Part shown: positions 26,715 to 35,649 of the stretch, piece by piece | How positions within the stretch are numbered: the stretch's first letter is position 1 | Layout: every line of letters starts with the position of its first letter | Source: Acidobacteriota bacterium | GTDB taxonomy: Bacteria > Acidobacteriota > Blastocatellia > Pyrinomonadales > Pyrinomonadaceae | NCBI GenBank assembly: GCA_020199775.1 | Contig: JAIVJZ010000062.1 | Location: 1-43,147, forward strand | Reading direction: 5' to 3' | Length of the DNA: 43,147 nucleotides | Translations under genes and position numbers: made by a program | The notes under the pieces: generated by a model | What the model was told of the DNA's origin: nothing | The model's input: only the letters and a program-made list of their open reading frames with translations | Databases searched by the model: none

Positions 26715-28076
26715 TTACCAATAGCCGGTTCCCTGACGATATCTAATAACTCCATCCACTAACTGACCCCTCCGCTGCCCTAACGCATCAGCCAATGCTC
26801 TTGGGAGGAGTATATGTTTATTACCCAACCCATGCCCTATGTGTCTCAATCCTGCGCTTAACGGATCGGTACAATTATTACTGATAAGACCGTATCTCCC
26901 CTGGTAATTATTCAGAAAGTCCTGCAAGCTTTGCTCTTCAGCAGCTGTAATGTTGAGATGGTATCCTGTCCCGCTTCTGAACGCCGTATTTCTATTTAGA
27001 TAATCGGCTGCATCCCCGACGTTCATTACACCTCGCCGCCGAATCAAATGCCCTCCCAAAGTTTGGTCGGCAGCAGGCCCCCATGAGTAAGATGTGCCAT
27101 TTATTATCACTGAGACATGACCAAAACTTGATTCTCCATATCCAACACTATTCCAAATTATGATCGTCGTGTCTAAACCAAGCGGATCAATGCCATTTAT
27201 TGGATTGTTCTGGGTGTAAGCATAAAGGTTGATACCACCCGCATACCCAATCGGGTCGCGCGTTAAGAACCTCCCTGTCCCCGGATCATAGTAGCGATGA
27301 GTGAGCAGCAGCAGCCCCGTCTCCGTGTCCGTGTAATAACCCCATCGCGCCTTGTAGCCGAACGGGTCGGCCACCCCCTTGCCCATCATCATCCCATGCG
27401 CCGTGTAGCTGCGGCTCGACAGCACGTTGCCGTAAAGATCGAGTCGCTGCGCCACGCTGCCCTGCGCGTCGAAGGTGTAGAAGATGCGGCTCCCGAAGCC
27501 GTTCCGGTAGCGTGAGACAAGGCCGTGCGCCCCGAACGTGTTGGTCGCCGTGAGCGCGCCGCTCGCCTCCATCTCCACTACCGGAGTGGTGCCGTCGTAG
27601 AGAAAGTATGTCCGCCCCGCAAGACGGGCTCGTTGTTCCGATACGAGTCGGTGGGCAGGGCGGGCGTAGACGCGGACGGACGAGTCGCTGTGGATTAACG
27701 ATGCCGGGGTGGGGCGATGAAAGTCTAGGGCATCCAAGGGGTCGTTGCGGTAAGACGGCGGCATTATCCAGAGTTCCAATGACTCCTTTGCGAGTGCTTC
27801 GCTATGCCACCCGCCTGACGAGTCGCGCCATGTGAACTCGACATCCTGCGGGCCAACGAGGATGAGTTTAGTACCGCCACTCTTGTCCGTGCCGGAACTA
27901 TTGTGACCCCATGGAATCTGCGCAGGAATGGTCTCTGCCAGTTTCCATCCCGGAGGCATTGCGGCAAGGATTATATTTATCGCTGTAGGGTTCTCGTAGG
28001 GCGCAGGAATGTCCTGAGAGCAGCCGAATAAAAAGAGAAGGAGGAACGTCAGAATAGTCGCGATAACGAATCTCAT
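26715..28076 (-). CDS. Rhs module D: lipoprotein fused to Rhs core and papain-like tip
   Basis: The product is 453 residues from the ATG at 28076, with GAGG seven bases upstream. Residues 1-153 are a lipoprotein: ATILTFLLLFLFGC gives a lipobox Cys, followed by a soluble domain. Near 27623 it passes in frame into the Rhs core (RTYFLYDGTTPVVEMEASG to RYYDPGTGRFLTRDPIGY). The last 150 residues are a variable tip with FGHVSVIING and later SNNCTDPLSAG. His first and Asn-Cys later is the order seen in circularly permuted papain-fold enzymes (LRAT/NlpC-P60 relatives), so a peptidase, amidase or acyltransferase activity is plausible. The lipoprotein part sits where the immunity gene of module C should be, so I read this as an immunity gene that lost its stop by fusion. 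Confidence 0.7.
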   Translation of the reverse strand: MRFVIATILTFLLLFLFGCSQDIPAPYENPTAINIILAAMPPGWKLAETIPAQIPWGHNSSGTDKSGGTKLILVGPQDVEFTWRDSSGGWHSEALAKESLELWIMPPSYRNDPLDALDFHRPTPASLIHSDSSVRVYARPAHRLVSEQRARLAGRTYFLYDGTTPVVEMEASGALTATNTFGAHGLVSRYRNGFGSRIFYTFDAQGSVAQRLDLYGNVLSSRSYTAHGMMMGKGVADPFGYKARWGYYTDTETGLLLLTHRYYDPGTGRFLTRDPIGYAGGINLYAYTQNNPINGIDPLGLDTTIIIWNSVGYGESSFGHVSVIINGTSYSWGPAADQTLGGHLIRRRGVMNVGDAADYLNRNTAFRSGTGYHLNITAAEEQSLQDFLNNYQGRYGLISNNCTDPLSAGLRHIGHGLGNKHILLPRALADALGQRRGQLVDGVIRYRQGTGYW

Positions 28077-28176
28077 GTGCCTGCCTCGTTCAGCTTCGAG
28101 TTGATCACTACCACCAAACAACAATCTTCCAAACAATAATCTTCTAGAACGCGCACCCTCAAAGTAAGAACATATT

Positions 28177-29290
28177 CTAACACCAGCGATTACCACCCCA
28201 GCATCCCCCCCTGCGAGGAGGAGGTGGTAGTGGAGGGCAAGAGACACATCTATCTCCGAATCTCCCGCCCGGAGCACCAGGGTTTGCGAGTCCCGCGCTT
28301 GTGATAGAGTAGTCAACGAGATTGTGGCAGTCATTGACCCCCGGGATGTAACTAGTACCGGCATATCCCATACAATTGTTCATAATAATGTCTGCTAGTG
28401 CCGGATTGCTACTGCCCTGTACGGGTCTACACGGATCACCACCCAAAGGCCCTGCTTCCGGCGCGGCGCTACCGTAGAAGGGAAGGGGTGAGAAGCGCGG
28501 ACCTGACAGTCCACAATTCTGACCGTTGCGGCTATCATAAAGATAAGAGTGATTAGCCCCCAGCACGTTCATCGGAGGATGAATGAGGCGGCTACAAACA
28601 TAAATTGATGCCCCCGGTTGAATGGGCGCAGGTGCAGGTGCAGGCGGAGGTACTGGAGGATTCGCGAATCTTTGCTGTAGTTGGAATTCGTAGAGCGTGT
28701 CGAGGCCGAGTGGGTCTGCCCCATTGACCGGGTTGTTACTCGTGTAAGCGTAAATGTTAATCCCGCCCGCGTACCCGATTGGGTCTCTAGTCAAGAACCT
28801 CCCTGTCCCCGGATCATAGTAGCGATGAGTGAGCAGCAGCAGCCCCGTCTCCGTGTCCGTGTAATAACCCCATCGCGCCTTGTAGCCGAACGGGTCGGCC
28901 ACACACCCTTGCCCACCATCTGCCCGTGCGCCGTGTAGCTGCGGCTCGTCAGCACGTTGCCGTAAAGATCGAGTCGCTGCGCCACGCTGCCCTGCGCGTC
29001 AAAGGTGTAGAAGATGCGGCTCCCGAAGCCGCAAGCGTCTCTTTCCACGCCCGCAACCCGTCGCCCCGGTAGCCTGCCGCCAGTGTCCCGCCGTGCGCGG
29101 TGAGGCGATTCTCGGCGTCGAAGGAAAGCGTCGTCCCCTTGTAGCTCGTCGGGTTGCCGTTCGCGTCATGCGTGAATCCTGCGCCTGTCTACTGGTTGTT
29201 GGAGTTGTAAGTTTTCGTCGTCCCTTTGAAGCTCGTCGGGTTGCCAGCAGAGTCGTAGGCAAACGGGTCGGTGAAGCCTGAGCCTCTCGT
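28177..29290 (-). pseudogene. Rhs module C: broken core plus Cys-rich papain-like tip
   Basis: The upstream part (29290 to about 28900) reads Rhs core text in pieces. It contains an in-frame TAG in the NNQ-TGAGF stretch, a deletion of 118 bp relative to module B just after the FGSR codons, and two extra bases (ACAC for AC) near 28902 that shift the frame before ADPFGY. The intact stretch 28177-28902 carries the conserved end RYYDPGTGRFLTRDPIGY and then a 170-residue tip with a Pro-rich linker, ANHSYLYDS and GVNDCHNLVDYS. The His-then-Asn/Asp-Cys order again suggests a permuted papain-type enzyme. The tail is unusually rich in Cys, Pro and Gly. Without a valid start it is probably silent. Confidence 0.75.
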
Positions 29291-29342
29291 TGCCTACTCC
29301 TTCAGTGACTAATCCTCCGCCTTGTATTGATGCTATTTATTC

Positions 29343-29543
29343 TTATTTGTCTTTCCACTTAAGGAAACCATAAAAGTAGGTGAGGGAGAACACCAAAAGG
29401 ATTACCCAACCGCCAATGAACAACCTAGTTAGGTACGGACCTTCACCAAAGATGGTAGGCAAAATATTTACCGCTAGTATTAGTAAGAAGGAGCCTACGA
29501 AGATTAGGTTCCTCAGCTTCTTCAGATGACTTGCTTTACTCAC
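29343..29543 (-). CDS. two-helix membrane protein, candidate immunity protein for Rhs tip B
   Basis: The product is 66 residues. The GTG at 29543 is chosen because GGGAG lies five bases upstream and it starts ten bases after the stop of module B; the frame runs further upstream only inside that gene. After a basic lead (SKASHLKKLRN) there are two membrane helices, LIFVGSFLLILAVNILPTIF and LFIGGWVILLVFSLTYFYGF, and the protein ends LKWKDK. The family is not recognised. Small membrane proteins directly after glycine-rich, possibly membrane-acting tips commonly act as immunity proteins, and the function is inferred only from this context. Confidence 0.65.
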   Translation of the reverse strand: MSKASHLKKLRNLIFVGSFLLILAVNILPTIFGEGPYLTRLFIGGWVILLVFSLTYFYGFLKWKDK

Positions 29544-29553
29544 CTTATCTCCC

Positions 29554-30765
29554 TCAGTTACCGCAGCTTCTACATTCTGGTGGAGTATTCCAGCAACGAA
29601 GCACCTGGGTGCCACATATATCAAGTCCCAATGAGAATCCCAGACCCCAACTTGGTCTGATTCCTGTACTTCCACCCATCCATCCTAAAGTTACTGATCC
29701 TCCTCCCGCAGGAGAAGTTAGCTCACCAGCTAATTCAAACTGAACCCCATTTCCCAAATCCCGTCCACAGTGCGGGCCAAATGCACTCACCCCGAGTTCC
29801 GGTCCCACACTGCCAATTACACCAAATCCAATGCGTGAGCACCCTTTGACATAGCCACAGATTTCGCCGGTATTTATATTCGCCGTAACTCCGGTAGCCC
29901 CACTTAAACCGTAAGTTGTAAGGTGTACGCCTGCGACACCCTCAACTGATGTCCACAAATCAAACATGCCACTGGGTCCAATCGGCTCAAGATTATCTGC
30001 CGACTCGTTGTGTGACCAGTACCATGGATTTGGCGCCGGTGAACCAGTAATAGGGTAGTCGGCATCGTCTAATCCTCTTGGGTCTGCTCGATTGATTGCG
30101 TTGTTTTTAGTGTACCCGTAGAGATTGATACCACCTCTGTAACCAATTGGGTCGCGCGTCAAGAATCTTCCGGTGCTCGGATCATAATACCGATGCGTGA
30201 GCAGCAGCAGCCCCGTCTCCGTGTCCGTGTAATAACCCCATTGAGCCTTGTAGCCGAACGGGTCGGCCACACCCTTGCCCACCATTTGCCCGTGCGCCGT
30301 GTAGCTGCGGCTCGTCAGCACGTTGCCGTAAAGATCGAGTCGCTGCGCCACGCTGCCCTGCGCGTCGAAGGTGTAGAAGATGCGGCTCCCGAAGCTGTTC
30401 CGGTAGCGTGAGACAAGGCCGTGCGCCCCGAACGTGTTGGTCGCCGTGAGCGCGCCGCTCGCCTCCATCTCCACTACTGGAGTGGTGCCGTCGTAGAGAA
30501 AGTATGTCCGCCCCGCAAGCGTCTCTTTCCACGCCCGCAACCCGTCGCCCCGGTAGCCCGCTGTGAGAGATGCCCCGCCGTGCGCGGTGAGGCGATTCTC
30601 GACGTCGAAGGAGAGCGTCGTCCCTTTGTAGGTCGTCGGGTTGCCGTTCGCGTCGTGCGTGAATCCTGCGCCCGTCTGCTGATTGTTCGAGTTATAGGTC
30701 TTGGTGACACCTTTGAAGTTAATGGCGTTGCCCGCCGTGTTGTTACATAGTGAGAAATGAATCAA
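29554..30765 (-). CDS. Rhs module B: core plus glycine-rich tip
   Basis: The open frame is 403 residues, but the only start at its 5' end is a TTG overlapping the stop of the preceding small gene, so independent expression is doubtful. It carries the most complete displaced Rhs core in the window (from NAINFKGVTKTYNSNNQQTG through YFLYDGTTPVVEMEASG to RYYDPSTGRFLTRDPIGY). The tip of about 175 residues begins DDADYPITG, contains NPWYWSHNESADN, and then becomes glycine-rich with few charges and five Cys. The WYWSHNESADN stretch is shared with tip A, so the two tips are homologous. Such tips could insert in membranes, but no catalytic motif is visible. The paired membrane protein follows at 29543. 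Confidence 0.7.
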   Translation of the reverse strand: MIHFSLCNNTAGNAINFKGVTKTYNSNNQQTGAGFTHDANGNPTTYKGTTLSFDVENRLTAHGGASLTAGYRGDGLRAWKETLAGRTYFLYDGTTPVVEMEASGALTATNTFGAHGLVSRYRNSFGSRIFYTFDAQGSVAQRLDLYGNVLTSRSYTAHGQMVGKGVADPFGYKAQWGYYTDTETGLLLLTHRYYDPSTGRFLTRDPIGYRGGINLYGYTKNNAINRADPRGLDDADYPITGSPAPNPWYWSHNESADNLEPIGPSGMFDLWTSVEGVAGVHLTTYGLSGATGVTANINTGEICGYVKGCSRIGFGVIGSVGPELGVSAFGPHCGRDLGNGVQFELAGELTSPAGGGSVTLGWMGGSTGIRPSWGLGFSLGLDICGTQVLRCWNTPPECRSCGN

Positions 30766-30986
30766 TTCAGAAAGATAAATACTAAACTCACAAGTCCGGC
30801 TATTAGACTAAGTACTCCCACAATCACATAGTGTAATAAGTATATCGGCTTGTTCTTGGTATCAAGTTGTGTTATCTCGGCAAGAGATTTACGAATGTGT
30901 GGCTTCATGGCAAGCAGCAGCGATGCTGCGCCGACGAGAACCATAAACAATGCTACGCAGACCGCTCCTATGCGCTGCCCATTCAT
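30762..30986 (-). CDS. two-helix membrane protein, candidate immunity protein for Rhs tip A
   Basis: The product is 74 residues from the ATG at 30986, with AAAGGA about 12 bases upstream. An upstream extension to 31121 would pass through an inverted-repeat element and is unlikely to be coding. Two membrane helices, IGAVCVALFMVLVGAASLLL and YLLHYVIVGVLSLIAGLVSL, are separated by a basic/acidic loop. The layout matches the small protein after tip B, although the sequences differ. It is separated from tip A (stop at 31229) by about 240 bp that hold two inverted-repeat structures. The immunity role is inferred from position and topology. Confidence 0.6.
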   Translation of the reverse strand: MNGQRIGAVCVALFMVLVGAASLLLAMKPHIRKSLAEITQLDTKNKPIYLLHYVIVGVLSLIAGLVSLVFIFLN

Positions 30987-31035
30987 GATTAAATCTATTC
31001 CTTTCAGTTCATCTGGCGCTAGTGTTAATTTAACA

Positions 31036-31130
31036 ATAGACCTCTTGTAAAGGTTAGTTTGACCGAAAACGAAAGTCAGCAATTCTGCGGTTGCTATCTC
31101 AGCCGATTCCGACTTTCGCAAGAGGTCTAT
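31036..31130. repeat. inverted repeat with nested dyad
   Basis: ATAGACCTCTTG (31036-31047) is exactly reversed at 31119-31130. Inside, CGAAAGTC and GACTTTCG form a second dyad. It adjoins the larger inverted repeat at 31132-31230. Together they look like one or two MITE-like insertions in the gap between tip A and its candidate immunity gene. Confidence 0.6.
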
Positions 31131-31131
31131 A

Positions 31132-31230
31132 AGAAGCGGTCTTATAAATACCCGATAACGTTTAGAGACTGCGTATTTCTCAGGAAATCAAAGCGGTCGC
31201 ACCATCTGGGGTATTTATAAGACCGCTTCT
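31132..31230. mobile_element. MITE-like element with perfect 22-bp inverted repeats
   Basis: AGAAGCGGTCTTATAAATACCC at 31132-31153 is exactly reversed at 31209-31230, around a 55-bp AT-rich non-coding interior. The right arm includes two of the three bases of tip A's TAG stop codon, so insertion may have set the end of that protein. No target duplication is certain. Confidence 0.65.
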
Positions 31231-31966
31231 AGTTACACCCGCAATTACCTCCAATTGGCTCGAAAACGTAGTAAGGCCCTCCGGTTACTCCTCTGACCCC
31301 TACTCCAACGTCATGGCTTAAACCAGGAGAACCATTAGCTGCGGCCGAAACATAATACGCTCCACCCAGAGCGGCCCCCAGCCCAGAATTCCATCCTGGG
31401 GTAGGTTCGGAAGACGAGAGAGTTAATGAAGCTCCCACAGGTGTGGGACCGGCCACCAACCCTCCACCGAAGTAAAAGTAATAACCGCACTTACCTTTGA
31501 CTACGCCTCCAAATACACCGACACCGTAGCCCACGCTAACCGAGAAATTGAGAGGTGTACCCGGAGCTGTGCTTGATGGATTAAGATCAAAATTATCTGC
31601 CGATTCGTTGTGAGACCAGTACCAAGGGTTATTAGATGGGGTGCGAGGATAAACGCGCGCATAAGCCTCGCTGTCGGCATCGTCCAACCCGCGTGGGTCT
31701 TTTTTATTGATAGGATCATTGTTCACGTAGGCATACAGGTTAATGCCACCTCGATAGCCAATCGGGTCGCGCGTTAAGAACCTCCCTGTCCCCGGATCAT
31801 AGTAGCGATGAGTGAGCAGCAGCAGCCCCGTCTCCGTGTCCGTGTAATAACCCCATTGAGCCTTGTAGCCGAACGGGTCGGCCACCCCCTTGCCCACCAT
31901 CTGCCCGTGCGCCGTGTAGCTGCGGCTCGTCAGCACGTTGCCGTAAAGATCGAGTCGCTGCGCCAC
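31229..31966 (-). pseudogene. Rhs tip A: native tip of the long Rhs gene, now out of frame
   Basis: This frame holds the conserved Rhs end (from AQRLDLYGNVLTSRSYTAHG to RYYDPGTGRFLTRDPIGY) and a 155-residue tip: DDADSEAYARVYP, NPWYWSHNESADN, then a glycine-rich region ending GGNCGCN. It directly continues the long Rhs gene on its right, but a 226-bp deletion at about 32010 puts the two in different frames. As it stands the tip would not be made as part of the long protein. A GTG at 31966 is an unlikely independent start. The tip is homologous to tip B. Confidence 0.75.
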
Positions 31967-34900
31967 GCTGCCCTGCGCGTCAAAGGTGTAGAAGATGCGG
32001 CTCCCGAAGTCCCCTTGTAGGTCGTCGGGTTGCCGTTCGCGTCGTGCGTGAATCCTGCGCCCGTCTGCTGATTGTTCGCGTTATAGGTCTTGGTGACACC
32101 TTTGAAGCTGATGGCGTTGCCTGCCCCGTCATAGGCAAACGTGTCGGTGGTGCCGCTGTTGAGCCTCTGCTCCTGTGTCAGTTGCTGTTTCATGTCGTAG
32201 AGGTAAGTCGTCCCTCCGCTCATCAGCGACTGCCGGTTGCCCGCCCCGTTATAAGCGATCTGGCCGAAGTTAGAGAGCGAGAAGCCGCCCTGTTCGTTAA
32301 GCAGTCCGGTCATCTGTTCCGCCGCGTTGTAGCCGTAGGTTGTTTGCGCGCCGTTAGCGAGCGTCTGCGTGCGCACCCGGTTGTTATCGAAGTACGCCCA
32401 CGTGGAAGTCTCACCGAAGGGATTCGTCAGGCTGGACGCCCGCCCCGCCACATCATAGCTGTAGGAGAATGTGCCCGCCGGAGTGATCATATTCTGGCGG
32501 CTGCCGTTCGGATAATAGAGGTAGGAGACGGCTTGCGCCGGTAAGCCCGTGTAAGTCGTCGTCGTGCCCGTCAGGGCGTCGGCGTCATTGTAACTGTAGC
32601 CGTGGCTGCCCGCGCCGTCCGTCATCGAGGTACGCCGCCCATAGTTGTCGTAGCCGAAGTGGACGTTGAGCGCAGGTGTCGCCGGATACTGAATGTCTGT
32701 CAGCAGATTCTCCGCATCATTGTAGAGATAGTTCGTCGTGACATTGTTGCCGTCGATACGCTGAAGCAAGTGTCCCGCATCGTCATAGGAAGGAAACTGC
32801 ATCGTCTCGCCGCCCGGCATCTGCACGCTAATAAGATTGCCGACGCCATTATAGTTGTAGGTGGTCGTGTTGTTATTGCCGTCTTCGAGCGTCTTCAGGC
32901 GATAGAGCGCGTCATAGGTGTAGCTCGCAGGCTCCGTGCCGCCGGTGACGGACAATAGTTCTCCTTCCAGCCCGTAAGCGCGTGATACCTGGCGCGCCTG
33001 CGCGTTGCTCTCGTTGTAGACGGTGTTTGTCAGAAGCGGCCCGCCCGTATACAGATAACTGTTGACACTGCGGCCACGTCCCGTGCCCGTCTGTCCCGTT
33101 GCGGGCAATAACACTTGTTCCGGCTGGCCCACGAGGTTATAGGTGGCGTTCGTTTCATAGCCGAGCGCGTCTTTCACTGACGTAACTCGACCATGTGAGT
33201 CGTAGCGAAGATGTGTGACGTGCCCCAAATTGTCCGTGATGGTTACTGGCTGGCCGATCTGCGCCGGTTGCGTGTACGCGCCGTCGGTCGTGTAGTTGTA
33301 GGTCGTCACGATCTGGCTCGCGGCGTTGTTGCCAGGCCCCGTCACCGTCAGGATGTTGCCTAAGCTGTCGTAAGTGAATGTCTTCGTCACCGTCCCGCTG
33401 CCTGCTGGAGAGGGTGACGTGACGCTCTGCACTAACCCGCTCGGCTCGTAATAAGTAACCGTAGTCGCAGGCTTCGTGCCCTCCTGCACGCTCGTCAGGC
33501 GTCCGAGCGGGAAGGCCGTGTAGCTCCATGTGTATGTCGTCGCGATATTGCGCGGGTTAGTGACGGTCAACACGTTGCCGTGCTGATCGTATGTATAGAG
33601 CGTCTCCTTGTTGTTCTTGTCTATGACGCGCGTCGCTTTCGACGGGTTGAGCGGATCGTTGTACTCGACGACCGTGCTCTTGTTGTTCGCGTCCGTGAGA
33701 CCCGTGTTGCGCTGGGCGTTGAACTTCTGCGTCCACGACTGCACGACGGTGTTCGCGGCGTTCTTCACCTGCACGACAGTGCTGGTTGTCCCATAAGTGT
33801 AAATTCGCTGGTTGCCGTTCGCATCCACGAGCGATGTCACCTTGCCGAGCAGGTCGTAATTAATCGTCGCCGTGCTCGTGCCGCTCCCCGTGGGGCTGGG
33901 CACGGTGATGGTGTTGAGAAGCTGGCCGTTGGTTGTATAGCCGTAGGTCCACTGCACGGGCGGGGTGGTGGTGCCCGCGGCGACAACCTGCGAAACCGAT
34001 TGCAGCATACCGGGAGCTGCGCTGAACGGTATGCTGTAACCGTAGACGACTTGCCGGCTATAAGCGTCCGTCACGCTGGCTAGCATTCCGTTCCCGCCGT
34101 AACTCAGCGTCAAAAGCGTCGCGCTGGAAGCGACATCGCTGACCTGTGTGAGGGCGCGTGACCCGTTCCATGATAGGTTGATGCCGCCGCCCATTCGATT
34201 GCTGATGCGGCTGAGCGGATATATCCCTGAGGAGAGCAGCGTGAATCGCCACTGCGCCTGATCTCTCCAGGTTATTGTGACCGACTGCCACTCGCCCGTC
34301 GTCGCTCCGGCTACGCCGCTCACGAAATAAGGTGCGCCTGCAGGCACGGTAAACGCGCCGGTCGGCTGCCCGCTGCCGTCCAGGACAGGCGTCAAAGTCT
34401 CGACGCCACCATTGTAATAGTTGAGCTTGAGCGCGCCCCACACGCCGGTCGGGGCTTCCAGGAATACATCATAGGTGTGCGCCCAACCCTGTGAGAGGCC
34501 CGGCGAGGCGTAGCCCTTGACACCCTGATAACTGAAATACTGACGTTGCCAGACCGCGCTCGGCCCGGTGGGATTGTAGACGCTCAGATCGGGCGCGTGC
34601 GTGAACGACTCTGCGCCGGTCGCCAGGTTGACCGGATCATTGAAGCTCGCTCCCGCTTCCCCGCTAACAGGCCGATCAACGGGAACCGCACATTGCTCGG
34701 TGGGCGGGCATGGGTGCATACTGCCGTCGGTGCCCACGATCATGGATTTACGTCCATACCCGGCATTACCGTACGACTGAACGTAATAGTAGATGATCTG
34801 GCCGGTATGGACATTAGTATCGAGATAACTCGTGCCGACGACAGATGACCGCCCCATGAAGTTTCCGTATGAACTCGGATTGGTGCCACGGTACACCTCA

Positions 34901-35649
34901 TACCGGATCGCATCGGGGACGGCTCCCCAACTTATCGTGGCTTTTTCAACAGGGACTCGCACCGCCGTGACACCGCTCGGGGCACTCAAGTCTACGTAGA
35001 CCGCGGCGACCCCCGAGTCGAAGCTGTAACCTCCGCCGTTATAAGCCCGCACCTTGAAGTAATAGGTATTACCGTAACCGACGTTTCCTCCGTCCGCAGA
35101 CGTACCGCTCCCACCGTTTATTGCCCAGTAATCATTCCCGCCGGTGTTGGAGCGGTAGAGTGTATAGGAAGTGGCGCCGGTCACCGACCCCCAGCTCACC
35201 GTCACCTTGCCGTTGGCGGTCGTCGCCGTCGGCTGTGGCGCGTCGAGCGTCGGGGTGGCCGAGACGACGTTCGAGTTGGGACTGACAAGTGTGCCGTTAT
35301 GCGCCGTCACGTAATAAGAGAAAGTAACGTTGTTTGATACGTTGTTGTCCTCATGCGTAGTAGCGGCGGTTGTCCAGGAGTTGGTGTAAGTGTTGCCGTC
35401 AATAATGTAGGAGCGATGGACAGTGTAATAAGACGCGGTCGGCACTGCATTCCACGTGACCGTAATTCGCGGCGTGCCGGGAGTAGTCGTTGCTTCTGAT
35501 ACTGTGGGTGCGGCTGGTCGTGATGTTTGCGCGGGCGCACTGATCTGAAAAATCAGCAATAGAAGCAACAGGCATATGATGACGGACACGCGGCCATGAA
35601 CAAAATGAGTCATACTATTTTCACAACGAGCGAGGATGGAAGGGGGCAT
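31930..35649 (-). CDS. secreted Rhs/YD-repeat protein, frameshifted near its C-terminus
   Basis: The open frame is 1239 residues. The N-terminus has a signal peptide (VSVIICLLLLLLIFQISAPAQ); the ATG at 35613 is an alternative start closer to it, while AAGGAA lies nine bases before 35649. Three fibronectin-III-like domains span about residues 45-310. A PVNLATGAESF region near 345 is typical of the Rhs N-terminal cap, and many YD repeats form the shell (for example YTYDQHGNVLTVTNPRN, RLKTLEDGNNNTTTYNYNG). Rhs proteins enclose and deliver a C-terminal toxin. After THDANGNPTTYKGT the frame is lost at about 32010 because 226 bp present in module B are missing, and it ends in an unrelated stretch to 31930. 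The gene now lacks its conserved core end and tip, unless recombination with a downstream module restores them. Confidence 0.88.
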   Translation of the reverse strand: MPPSILARCENSMTHFVHGRVSVIICLLLLLLIFQISAPAQTSRPAAPTVSEATTTPGTPRITVTWNAVPTASYYTVHRSYIIDGNTYTNSWTTAATTHEDNNVSNNVTFSYYVTAHNGTLVSPNSNVVSATPTLDAPQPTATTANGKVTVSWGSVTGATSYTLYRSNTGGNDYWAINGGSGTSADGGNVGYGNTYYFKVRAYNGGGYSFDSGVAAVYVDLSAPSGVTAVRVPVEKATISWGAVPDAIRYEVYRGTNPSSYGNFMGRSSVVGTSYLDTNVHTGQIIYYYVQSYGNAGYGRKSMIVGTDGSMHPCPPTEQCAVPVDRPVSGEAGASFNDPVNLATGAESFTHAPDLSVYNPTGPSAVWQRQYFSYQGVKGYASPGLSQGWAHTYDVFLEAPTGVWGALKLNYYNGGVETLTPVLDGSGQPTGAFTVPAGAPYFVSGVAGATTGEWQSVTITWRDQAQWRFTLLSSGIYPLSRISNRMGGGINLSWNGSRALTQVSDVASSATLLTLSYGGNGMLASVTDAYSRQVVYGYSIPFSAAPGMLQSVSQVVAAGTTTPPVQWTYGYTTNGQLLNTITVPSPTGSGTSTATINYDLLGKVTSLVDANGNQRIYTYGTTSTVVQVKNAANTVVQSWTQKFNAQRNTGLTDANNKSTVVEYNDPLNPSKATRVIDKNNKETLYTYDQHGNVLTVTNPRNIATTYTWSYTAFPLGRLTSVQEGTKPATTVTYYEPSGLVQSVTSPSPAGSGTVTKTFTYDSLGNILTVTGPGNNAASQIVTTYNYTTDGAYTQPAQIGQPVTITDNLGHVTHLRYDSHGRVTSVKDALGYETNATYNLVGQPEQVLLPATGQTGTGRGRSVNSYLYTGGPLLTNTVYNESNAQARQVSRAYGLEGELLSVTGGTEPASYTYDALYRLKTLEDGNNNTTTYNYNGVGNLISVQMPGGETMQFPSYDDAGHLLQRIDGNNVTTNYLYNDAENLLTDIQYPATPALNVHFGYDNYGRRTSMTDGAGSHGYSYNDADALTGTTTTYTGLPAQAVSYLYYPNGSRQNMITPAGTFSYSYDVAGRASSLTNPFGETSTWAYFDNNRVRTQTLANGAQTTYGYNAAEQMTGLLNEQGGFSLSNFGQIAYNGAGNRQSLMSGGTTYLYDMKQQLTQEQRLNSGTTDTFAYDGAGNAISFKGVTKTYNANNQQTGAGFTHDANGNPTTYKGTSGAASSTPLTRRAAWRSDSIFTATC

